Source: Porticoccaceae bacterium UBA4026 (lineage in GTDB: Bacteria; Pseudomonadota; Gammaproteobacteria; Pseudomonadales; Porticoccaceae). Taken from it: a stretch of 5,336 nucleotides of DNA. The translations under genes and the position numbers were made by a program. Below, piece by piece: positions 1-5,323 of this stretch (positions are counted from its first letter, which is position 1; each line of letters opens with the position of its first letter). The notes beneath the pieces are model-generated. The model saw only the letters and a list, made by a program, of their open reading frames with translations, was not told the origin of the DNA and did not search any database. The DNA lies in contig DGAQ01000013.1 in NCBI GenBank assembly GCA_002382445.1, positions 1 to 5,336 of the forward strand, in the 5' to 3' direction.

Positions 1-3
1 AAG

Positions 4-24
4 GTGTACCAAAAAGTGTACCAA
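4..24. repeat. Two direct repeats of GTGTACCAA, 12-bp phase
   Basis: GTGTACCAA occurs at 4-12 and again at 16-24, separated by AAA, so the two copies lie about one helical turn apart. They sit on the 3' side of the minus-strand tRNA-Ser gene, beyond its terminator. Short phased repeats of this kind beside a tRNA 3' end can be arm-type binding sites of a tyrosine integrase of an integrated element. No integrase is in the window, so this role is inference. The repeats themselves are plainly visible. Confidence 0.55.
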
Positions 25-48
25 GATGAATTAAATCATGACAGATAT

Positions 49-73
49 AAAAAAACCCCTGCAAAAACAGAGG
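49..73 (-). terminator. Intrinsic terminator of tRNA-Ser
   Basis: Read on the minus strand, CCTCTG (73-68), a 6-nt loop and CAGGGG (61-56) form a 6-bp stem with one G-U pair. Seven T residues follow (55-49). It starts 16 nt after the tRNA CCA end, which fits a transcript ending just past the tRNA. Confidence 0.8.
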
Positions 74-88
74 CTTAATTAATATATA

Positions 89-179
89 TGGCGGTGGGAT
101 AGGGATTCGAACCCTAGTTAGGCTATTAACCTAAGCCAGTTTTCAAGACTGGTGCATTCAACCGCTCTGCCATCCCACC
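89..179 (-). tRNA. tRNA-Ser, anticodon UGA
   Basis: This is a complete class II tRNA of 91 nt including an encoded CCA (91-89). The acceptor stem pairs GGTGGGA (179-173) with TCCCACC (99-93), and the discriminator is G (92), as in serine tRNAs. The D arm begins GCAGAGCGG. The anticodon stem is CCAGT/ACTGG around the loop CTTGAAA, giving anticodon TGA at 145-143, which reads UCA and other UCN codons. The long variable arm (TTAGG/CCTAA stem) is diagnostic of the Ser/Leu/bacterial Tyr class, and the T arm is TAGGG/CCCTA with loop TTCGAAT. All stems are intact. The gene lies 66 bp downstream of the rne stop on the same strand, so some transcripts may read in from rne, but it also has its own promoter. 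Confidence 0.97.
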
Positions 180-184
180 AATTG

Positions 185-211
185 AAGGCGCGATTATACA
201 GCGCCTTTTTC
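185..211 (+). terminator. Hairpin between rne and tRNA-Ser; terminator-like on plus strand
   Basis: AAGGCGC (185-191) and GCGCCTT (201-207) form a perfect 7-bp stem with a 9-nt loop. On the plus strand T208-T210 extend the arm's final TT to a five-T run, so it looks like an intrinsic terminator for plus-strand transcripts entering the 3' end of rne antisense. On the minus strand the stem is followed only by TTCAATT, so it would end rne transcripts weakly at best. The loop contains the -10 box of the tRNA-Ser promoter on the minus strand. Confidence 0.5.
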
Positions 212-220
212 TTCTAACAA
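193..220 (-). promoter_or_regulatory. Promoter of tRNA-Ser
   Basis: On the minus strand, TTGTTA (220-215) as -35, a 16-bp spacer and a perfect TATAAT (198-193) as -10 precede the tRNA by 13 bp. The bases just after the -10 box are CGCGCC (192-187). This is a GC-rich discriminator of the type found at stable-RNA promoters under stringent control by ppGpp/DksA. That regulation is inferred from the sequence type, not shown. Confidence 0.7.
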
Positions 221-245
221 GTACCAATTACACCTTTGTTGCATT

Positions 246-3032
246 TTAATCGGTGGAATCAGTACTTGGGTTCACTTTAGTAGCGCGTGTCTCAGTCGCT
301 TCGTTTTGTGGGTTTGCTGCCGCTCGTTTCTTGCGTGGATCATTTGATGCGCGTACAGCAGGCTTTTCAGGCGCTGCGACTTTACTCGAGGCCGGAAGCG
401 CTGTCTTGTCTCTAACTGCTGCAGGCGCTGACTCAGTGCGTTCAGTACTTACTACTACCTTAACCACTGGCTTTGGCATTTTCCTAGGATCATTACTCGC
501 GCGGACTTCTGTCACCCCCGCTTCGGCACCGTCGGTCTTTGCTGCAACTGGCTTTTTGACAGCTTTAGGCTTGGCTTTGACGGCAGGTTTCTTTGTCGCC
601 TTAGCTTTAGCGGGGGCTTTCTCCGCTGGAGCAGCCGTTGCTGGTTTATCAGCAGCGACAGCCGTGTCTGTTGCCTCTGGGCTCGCTTTTGGCTTAGCTG
701 GAGCCTTGCGCCTGGTGCGAGTGGCTTTTGGCTTTACCGATTCAGCTTCAACCGCTTGAGTTACAGTCGGTGTAGTAGATGCATCTGCAACGGGCGCCTT
801 CTGGTCTTTTGCTATTTCGACTTTAGCGTCTTGAGAAGCATTTGGCGTAGCCTCTGTTTTCGCAGTTTCAGCACCCAAAATTATCGCAGTTTGATCTAAC
901 ATTTCCTGAGGAACGTCTTGTCGTTGACGACGACGACGAGGTCCTCGGCGCTTATCATCAGGACGACGCTGTAGTTGATCTGGCTTAGGCGCATTAGACG
1001 GCGACTCAGTTGTGCCTGTCGCTGCTGTATCTGCCGATGCGACTGCTACGTTAGCCTGGTCTTTTGGCTTGTTATTCCTATTTCTGCGATTACCGCTGTT
1101 GCGGTTTTGGTTATTCCTGGATTCACCACTCTGATCATTCTTCTGATCGTTGTTTTGATCATTGTTCTGAGTGTTATCGTTACCTCGATTTTCGGTATTA
1201 CGATTTTCGGTATTACGATTGTTAGGGCGTCGATTGTTTTCGTTCGGACGATTGTTTCTGCCGCCTCGGCTTCTGTTTTGATTGTTACGACTAGGCGGGA
1301 CAGGCTTCTTTTCCTCCACCTTTTCTTCAGTCTCACCGAACATGCTTGCCCAGAGGCGCTTAACCAGTCCAGGACTCTTCTCTTGAGTCGGAGAGGCCAC
1401 AGTCGCCTTGACGGGCATGATGGGTGCAGGCGTTGTCGGAATAAGCGTTTTAACCGCAGGTTGGGGCGGTGCTGGAAGGGCTGAGGTATCACTAATAACT
1501 TCTTCTTCCGCCTTACTTAACTCGTTAGCCAAGCGATAACTAAAGTCTGAAGAGTCCTCGTCCTGATTACGAATTCGAACAACTTCAAAGTGCGGCGTTT
1601 CCATTTCAGTATTAGGCAGCACTATCACCTGTAACTTATTACGTGACTCTATATCTAAGATTTCTTTACGTTTTTCATTGAGTAGAAAGGTGGCAACGGG
1701 CACAGGAACAATAGCGCGAATCTCTCTGGTGAATTCTTTCTGTGCTTCTTCCTCTACTAGGCGCAATATTGAAAGCGCGAGTGACCGCGTGCCTCTAATG
1801 GTTCCTTGGCCTTTACAGCGAGGACATGTCCTAGACATTGTCTCTTCCAAAGAAGGGCGTAGACGCTGTCGTGACATTTCTAGCAAGCCAAAGCGTGAAA
1901 TACGGCCAACTTGAACTCGCGCTCGATCAACTTCTAATGCGTCACGCATCTTATTTTCGACTTCTTTCTGATGACGGCTGTTGAGCATGTCAATAAAGTC
2001 AATAACGATAAGGCCGCCAACATCACGCAGTCTTAGCTGCCGGGCAATTTCCTCAGCGGCTTCTTTGTTAGTGTTAAATGCAGTTTCTTCAATATCGCCA
2101 CCTTTTGTTGCCCGAGCGGAGTTAATATCTATTGATACCATAGCCTCGGTAATGTCGATGACGATAGATCCGCCAGATGGAAGGGTTACTTCGCGACAGA
2201 ATGCAGTCTCGATTTGATTCTCAATCTGGTAACGATTAAACAGTGGTATTTCGTCTTGGTAGAACTTTACCTTACTGGTAAAGTCTGGCATGACCGTGCT
2301 GATAAATGCTGCGGCGAGGGCATAAGCTTCTTGACCATCGACGATCACTTCGCCGACATCGTGGCGCAGATAGTCGCGAATGGCTCGCACAATAACGTTG
2401 CTTTCTTGGAATAAAAAGTGGGGCGCTTTTGCCTTGCTAGATTCGTCTGTAATGGTATTCCACAGCTGAAGTAGGTAGTTGAAGTCCCATTGCAACTCCT
2501 CCGTCGCCCGGCCTATGCCGGCCGTTCTGACGATAGCGCCCATTCCGTCTGGAATATCCAGGCCTCGCATAGCTTCGCGTAAGTCTGCGCGCTCGTCACC
2601 TTCAATTCGGCGTGAAATGCCACCGGCCCGAGGGTTGTTGGGCATCAAAACAAGGTAGCGACCTGCCAGACTGATAAAAGTCGTGAGTGCCGCACCCTTA
2701 TTGCTTCGTTCTTCTTTTTCTACCTGTACGACAACTTCCTGGCCTTCTTTGAGAGCATCTTGAATGCGTACTCGACCACCTTCAGGCGTGCCTTTTTTGA
2801 AATACTCTCTGGAGATTTCTTTTAGCGGGAGGAAGCCGTGACGCTCTGCCCCATAGTCAACAAAGGCGGCCTCTAAGCTTGGCTCTACTCGAGTAATTCT
2901 ACCTTTGTAGATATTTGATTTTTTTTGTTCTCTGGTTCGATTTTCGATATCTAAGTCATATAGTCGCTGACCGTCTACCATTGCTACGCGCACTTCTTCA
3001 GTGTGCGATGCGTTAATTAACATACGTTTCAT
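246..3032 (-). CDS. rne: Ribonuclease E
   Basis: This gene encodes RNase E (928 aa), the essential endoribonuclease that starts mRNA decay, matures rRNA and tRNA and scaffolds the degradosome at the inner membrane. The N-terminal half matches E. coli RNase E from MKRMLINA onward. It has an S1 domain at about 36-120, 5'-monophosphate sensor residues F57, F67, V128, R169 and T170, and a DNase I-like catalytic domain at about 279-400 with D302 and D345 (E. coli D303/D346). The Zn-link CPRC has C403 and C406, and a small domain follows to about 510. The C-terminal half is disordered. It holds a likely amphipathic membrane-targeting helix (555-566), an Asn/Arg-rich tract (582-658), an Arg-rich RNA-binding patch (689-706), an Ala/Lys/Pro tail and two NDPR motifs (847-850, 897-900). 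The ATG start is supported by the E. coli N-terminus and a Shine-Dalgarno sequence (3042-3036). The length is normal for a full enzyme. It is divergent from rluC, with a long leader. Confidence 0.98.
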   Translation of the reverse strand: MKRMLINASHTEEVRVAMVDGQRLYDLDIENRTREQKKSNIYKGRITRVEPSLEAAFVDYGAERHGFLPLKEISREYFKKGTPEGGRVRIQDALKEGQEVVVQVEKEERSNKGAALTTFISLAGRYLVLMPNNPRAGGISRRIEGDERADLREAMRGLDIPDGMGAIVRTAGIGRATEELQWDFNYLLQLWNTITDESSKAKAPHFLFQESNVIVRAIRDYLRHDVGEVIVDGQEAYALAAAFISTVMPDFTSKVKFYQDEIPLFNRYQIENQIETAFCREVTLPSGGSIVIDITEAMVSIDINSARATKGGDIEETAFNTNKEAAEEIARQLRLRDVGGLIVIDFIDMLNSRHQKEVENKMRDALEVDRARVQVGRISRFGLLEMSRQRLRPSLEETMSRTCPRCKGQGTIRGTRSLALSILRLVEEEAQKEFTREIRAIVPVPVATFLLNEKRKEILDIESRNKLQVIVLPNTEMETPHFEVVRIRNQDEDSSDFSYRLANELSKAEEEVISDTSALPAPPQPAVKTLIPTTPAPIMPVKATVASPTQEKSPGLVKRLWASMFGETEEKVEEKKPVPPSRNNQNRSRGGRNNRPNENNRRPNNRNTENRNTENRGNDNTQNNDQNNDQKNDQSGESRNNQNRNSGNRRNRNNKPKDQANVAVASADTAATGTTESPSNAPKPDQLQRRPDDKRRGPRRRRQRQDVPQEMLDQTAIILGAETAKTEATPNASQDAKVEIAKDQKAPVADASTTPTVTQAVEAESVKPKATRTRRKAPAKPKASPEATDTAVAADKPATAAPAEKAPAKAKATKKPAVKAKPKAVKKPVAAKTDGAEAGVTEVRASNDPRKMPKPVVKVVVSTERTESAPAAVRDKTALPASSKVAAPEKPAVRASNDPRKKRAAANPQNEATETRATKVNPSTDSTD
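1132..1160 (-). repeat. 12-bp phased TGATC repeats inside rne (NDQ motif)
   Basis: TGATC occurs at 1132, 1144 and 1156, exactly 12 bp apart. In the rne frame these encode the NDQ triplets of NNDQNNDQKNDQ (residues 623-634). The copies have diverged between the cores. It is a second low-complexity expansion next to the 15-bp repeat, in the same disordered linker. Confidence 0.7.
1186..1220 (-). repeat. 15-bp tandem repeat inside rne
   Basis: CGATTTTCGGTATTA occurs at 1186-1200 and exactly again at 1201-1215, followed by a partial third copy CGATT (1216-1220). In the rne frame it encodes NRNTE twice, then NR. Because the unit is a multiple of three, copy-number changes would keep the frame. 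It lies in the Asn/Arg-rich disordered region and probably arose by slippage. Confidence 0.85.
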
Positions 3033-3049
3033 AATTCACCTTTACTCAT
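3029..3049 (-). other. Mini-ORF overlapping rne start (MSKGEL)
   Basis: On the minus strand an ATG at 3049-3047 opens a 6-codon frame, MSKGEL, whose TGA stop (3031-3029) overlaps the rne ATG as ATGA. The rne Shine-Dalgarno sequence lies inside the mini-ORF. No Shine-Dalgarno sequence precedes the mini-ORF itself, so its translation is uncertain. From memory, the E. coli rne leader also ends with AATAATGAGTAA and would encode a similar mini-ORF overlapping rne. If so, the element may be conserved and could couple translation to rne autoregulation. It is equally possible that only the nucleotide sequence or structure matters. Confidence 0.3.
3036..3043 (-). promoter_or_regulatory. Ribosome binding site of rne
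   Basis: On the minus strand AAAGGTGA ends 3 nt before the rne ATG. AGGTGA is complementary to the 3' end of 16S rRNA. Together with the MKRMLINA N-terminus it fixes the start at 3032 rather than at Met4. Confidence 0.75.
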
Positions 3050-3290
3050 TATTAGGAGTGAGTAGCAGGGGAAGAACAGAAAAGAGGGGCACGGAAACAT
3101 TGCAGCTGAAAGGCCGAGAAATGAAGCAAGCTCTTTGGTGCTAGCGCAAACAATCTTATTGCGCACTCCACTAAGCAGTCCAAGACGCTCATAAAACAGG
3201 GCTCTTGGGAATTTGGCGCTAGACGCGTCAAATTGCTTCTTCAAATATTGATATCATCGGTCGCGAGATGGACTGTTTGATTAACCCCTA

Positions 3291-3319
3291 AATATCAACA
3301 GCATTAATGCTGTGATATT
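3291..3319. repeat. Strong inverted repeat in the rne leader
   Basis: ACAGCATT/AATGCTGT (3298-3305/3306-3313) is a perfect 16-bp palindrome. After a one-base bulge (A3297) it continues as AATATC/GATATT (3291-3296/3314-3319), so the arms total 14 bp. No T-run follows on either strand, so it is not an ordinary intrinsic terminator. It could be a stem-loop of the rne leader or a dimeric protein operator; the sequence alone does not decide. Confidence 0.7.
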
Positions 3320-3419
3320 AATTAACTCTAGCTAAACCTAGAACACAATATCTTGTCTTTCGTATTTTCATCCGGTCGACCACTTTTATTTCAATACAGT
3401 TGGGGATAATACTTACCGC

Positions 3420-3450
3420 CTTATAACTGGCGCCTCAATTGTGTGGTCAA
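3420..3450 (-). promoter_or_regulatory. Candidate proximal rne promoter
   Basis: On the minus strand TTGACC (3450-3445, 5 of 6 to the -35 consensus) is followed after 19 bp by TATAAG (3425-3420, 5 of 6). The overlapping TTATAA gives an 18-bp spacer with a poorer box. The spacing is slightly long, so support is moderate. Transcription from here would give a leader of about 380 nt, close to the E. coli rne leader. Confidence 0.35.
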
Positions 3451-3587
3451 CTTTAAACCGTTATCTTTTTGGTTCTTTCACTGGCTGAGCTCACTCAGCA
3501 GTCTTTGGATTTGCGGCTAACTTTTTGAGCACAAATCCTTGGATTCTTAGCCTAGTCAATTCTGTAGGCTCTGTTTTTCTTAAACAC

Positions 3588-3615
3588 TTGGTCTAAGAAC
3601 GGTGCGCAATATAAC
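3588..3615 (+). promoter_or_regulatory. Candidate rluC promoter
   Basis: TTGGTC (3588-3593), a 16-bp spacer and TATAAC (3610-3615, 5 of 6) form the best sigma-70-like site upstream of rluC on the plus strand. The start point would be near 3622, leaving a leader of roughly 95 nt. The -35 box is weak. Confidence 0.4.
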
Positions 3616-3636
3616 AACAAAAGACAATATCTACAA
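3608..3636 (-). promoter_or_regulatory. Candidate distal rne promoter, overlapping the rluC promoter
   Basis: On the minus strand TTGTAG (3636-3631), a 17-bp spacer and TATATT (3613-3608, 5 of 6) form a plausible sigma-70 promoter. It would give an rne leader of about 570 nt. Its -10 box overlaps that of the rluC promoter on the other strand. E. coli rne also has more than one promoter. Confidence 0.35.
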
Positions 3637-3715
3637 TGTAATCAATCAATTAGTTATCTTAACCGATGGCAGGTGGGTACAATGTTCGACTTTTGACTTA
3701 GCAGGCTAGTAATTC

Positions 3716-4666
3716 GTGCAGGAAAATCAGTTCAATAAAGTATCTTTTGTCGAGGTAGATCCCGAATACGAGGGTCAGAGACTCGATAATTTCCTTATAA
3801 GACATTTAAAGGGTGTGCCTAAATCACGCATCTATAATCTGCTGCGCAAAGGCGAAATACGCGTCAATAAGGGCCGCGTGAAGGCTGATACGAGGCTAAA
3901 GGCCGACGATGTTGTCCGTATTGCGCCGATCAGAGTCGCTGAGTCAGGTGCTCCGGCGGAAGTCGGCAGGCAGTTAAAGCGTTATTTGTCAGAAAACATT
4001 CTCTTTGAAGATGATGGGTTGCTTATCCTAAACAAGCCTAGTGGCTTAGCAGTGCATGGTGGCAGTGGAATTTCACTGGGGGCAATTGAAGCGATGAGAC
4101 TAGAGCGCCCAGAGTTGCGCTTTTTAGAGTTAGTCCATCGGCTTGATCGAGAGACCTCGGGATGCCTTATGTTTGCCAAAAAGCGCTCTGTGCTTGTAGA
4201 GATACAGCAGGCGATGCAACGTAATCAAATACAAAAAAATTATTTAGCTCTGGTCAAGGGGGTCTGGCCGAAAGGGAAGTCGACGGTTAATGCGCCCTTG
4301 CGCAAGAATCAGCTTTCCTCAGGCGAACGGATTGTTCGAGTTGATGTAGATGGAAAGGCGTCAGTGACGCATTTCAAGATTAATCGTCGATTTAAGGAAG
4401 CCACCTTGCTTGACGTGACCTTAGAAACGGGCAGAACCCATCAAATAAGGGTTCATAGCCAATTTTCGGGAACACCGGTAGCGGGTGACGACAAGTACGG
4501 TGACAAAGAGTTTAATGACCACTTACGTAGCGAGCTAGGGTTGCGGCGCTTGTTTTTACATGCCTGCCGTTTGCGATTTAAGCACCCCCTGTCAGGTGAC
4601 TGGGTGGAAGTGGAGGCACAAATACCTTCCGACCTGGCCGCTGTGCTTGATAAACTTCCTAAATAG
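3716..4666 (+). CDS. rluC: 23S rRNA pseudouridine synthase RluC (955/2504/2580)
   Basis: This gene encodes a 316-aa RluA-family pseudouridine synthase. RluC converts uridines 955, 2504 and 2580 of 23S rRNA (E. coli numbering) to pseudouridine in the cytoplasm. An S4 RNA-binding domain lies at about 18-75 (GQRLDNFL, LKGVPKSRIY, KGEIRVNKGR). The catalytic domain contains the conserved HRLDRETSG (141-149) with catalytic D144, the same number as in E. coli. It also has LNKPSGLAVHGGSG (105-118), GERIVRV (203-209) and TGRTHQIRVH (238-247). The length matches E. coli RluC (about 319 aa). The start is GTG: in-frame TAG TAA stops lie just upstream and no ATG occurs before residue 127. The Shine-Dalgarno sequence (CAGG, 3702-3705) is weak, so translation may be modest. 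It is divergent from rne and likely co-transcribed with the HAD gene 12 bp downstream. Confidence 0.97.
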   Translation: MQENQFNKVSFVEVDPEYEGQRLDNFLIRHLKGVPKSRIYNLLRKGEIRVNKGRVKADTRLKADDVVRIAPIRVAESGAPAEVGRQLKRYLSENILFEDDGLLILNKPSGLAVHGGSGISLGAIEAMRLERPELRFLELVHRLDRETSGCLMFAKKRSVLVEIQQAMQRNQIQKNYLALVKGVWPKGKSTVNAPLRKNQLSSGERIVRVDVDGKASVTHFKINRRFKEATLLDVTLETGRTHQIRVHSQFSGTPVAGDDKYGDKEFNDHLRSELGLRRLFLHACRLRFKHPLSGDWVEVEAQIPSDLAAVLDKLPK

Positions 4667-4681
4667 AGGCTATAAACTATC
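4666..4681 (+). promoter_or_regulatory. Shine-Dalgarno and putative ATC start of the HAD gene
   Basis: GAGG (4666-4669) overlaps the last base of the rluC stop and is followed after 9 nt by ATC (4679-4681). The first in-frame stop upstream is TAA at 4673-4675, so the start must lie after it. Between that stop and the catalytic DWDGTL motif there is no ATG, GTG or TTG in frame. ATC is the only near-cognate codon placed properly relative to a Shine-Dalgarno sequence. Confidence 0.5.
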
Positions 4682-5323
4682 GCTACTCCAAAACTATTAA
4701 TATTTGACTGGGATGGTACTCTTTGTGATTCGGTGGACCGGATCGCGACTTCCATTAGACTCGCCGCTGCTGATCATGGCCTGTCCGTACCCAGCTATGC
4801 CGCAGCTTCCGATGTTATTGGGCTTGGATTAAAAGAGTGCATTGATCAGCTGTTCCCGGGGTTGGCAGACTCCGATGCGGAGCAATTCGCAGCGTTGTAT
4901 TCGGCGCGTTTTAAGCAGCAAGATATAATCCCCTGCGCGTTTTTTCCTGGGGTGTTAGAGACCTTGAGAGATTTGCGACAAGGTGCCTATTTTCTAGCGG
5001 TGGCAACCGGTAAAAGTAGGGCGGGGCTTGATAGGGTGTTGGCCGCTACCGGCTTGTTTGAGTTTTTCGATGGTTCGCGTTGTGCTGATGAGACTCTCTC
5101 CAAACCTCACCCACTGATGCTTGAGGAGCTTTTGAGTCAGTTTGAGGTTAAACCAAGTGAGGCGATCATGGTGGGTGATACTGAGTTCGATTTGGAAATG
5201 GCCAGAAATGAAAACATCCCTGCCATTGCCGTTAGTTATGGTGCTCACGACCTAGATAGGCTGCTTAAATATAAGCCAATAGCATCTCTTGACTCATTCC
5301 AATATATAAAAAAATACATATAA
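4679..5323 (+). CDS. HAD-family (subfamily IA) phosphatase, phosphoglycolate phosphatase-like
   Basis: This gene encodes a cytoplasmic HAD hydrolase of 214 aa if read from ATC at 4679. All four HAD motifs are present. Motif I is DWDGTL (10-15) with nucleophile D10 and acid/base D12. Motif II is ATGKSR with T110. Motif III has K142 in SKPHP. Motif IV is GDTEFD with D167 and D171. Residues about 18-85 form the helical C1 cap typical of subfamily IA. Such enzymes dephosphorylate small phosphorylated metabolites; the substrate cannot be read from sequence. The first ordinary start, GTG at 4733, would give 196 aa lacking motif I and its essential Asp, so it is unlikely to be right. Either ATC is a rare start or an ATG has been altered by one base (mutation or sequencing error). 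The gene follows rluC by 12 bp, probably as an operon, as in Pseudomonas-type genomes. Confidence 0.85.
   Translation: MATPKLLIFDWDGTLCDSVDRIATSIRLAAADHGLSVPSYAAASDVIGLGLKECIDQLFPGLADSDAEQFAALYSARFKQQDIIPCAFFPGVLETLRDLRQGAYFLAVATGKSRAGLDRVLAATGLFEFFDGSRCADETLSKPHPLMLEELLSQFEVKPSEAIMVGDTEFDLEMARNENIPAIAVSYGAHDLDRLLKYKPIASLDSFQYIKKYI

Larger units (their letters stand above)
3033..3413 (-). promoter_or_regulatory. Probable long structured rne 5' leader
   Basis: The roughly 380 bp upstream of rne hold no convincing gene. They contain several inverted repeats that would fold in the rne transcript: 3144-3164 (GCGCAA/TTGCGC), 3180-3208 (CCAAGA/TCTTGG), 3210-3234 (10-bp arms with one mismatch) and 3291-3319 (14-bp arms). 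In E. coli, rne mRNA has a leader of about 360 nt whose stem-loops let RNase E cut its own message and so autoregulate. A similar role here is inferred from position, length and structure. The 5' limit depends on the promoter proposed at 3420-3450. Confidence 0.5.
3033..3715. other. Divergent intergenic region between rne and rluC
   Basis: This 683-bp stretch has no supported protein gene. The rne-proximal part carries the probable structured leader. The centre and rluC-proximal part carry candidate promoters for both directions. It also holds a small hairpin GCTGAG/CTCAGC (3484-3499) and a spaced inverted repeat TTCTTAG/CTAAGAA (3544-3550/3593-3599), neither with a clear role. The region is AT-richer than the genes around it, as expected of promoter DNA. 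Confidence 0.7.

Noticed and set aside
253..759. 168-codon plus-strand ORF
   Set aside because: It is antisense to the low-complexity Ala/Lys/Pro tail of rne, where biased codons leave the opposite frame open. No family resemblance is visible.
1132..1220. CRISPR-like repeat array
   Set aside because: The repeats are short, in frame with rne, have no unique spacers and encode a low-complexity protein tract.
975..1492. Long ORFs on both strands (169 and 148 codons) over the middle of rne
   Set aside because: Both are alternative frames of the Asn/Arg-rich tract. The hydrophobic runs in the plus-strand frame come from the complement of AAC/AAT codons, not from a real membrane protein.
3029..3244. 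71-codon minus-strand ORF upstream of rne, overlapping it by ATGA
   Set aside because: It starts at TTG without a Shine-Dalgarno sequence, its composition does not look like a protein, and it lies in the probable structured rne leader. Only its last six codons (the mini-ORF) are kept as a weak candidate.
3484..3499. Hairpin GCTGAG/CTCAGC as a terminator
   Set aside because: No T-run follows on either strand and no upstream gene needs ending here.
3666..3701. 11-codon plus-strand ORF in the rluC leader
   Set aside because: There is no Shine-Dalgarno sequence, it is not in frame with rluC, and it does not overlap its start; it is expected by chance.
4733..5323. HAD gene starting at GTG 4733
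   Set aside because: This start deletes the catalytic DWDGTL motif and the first beta strand, which are encoded in frame just upstream.
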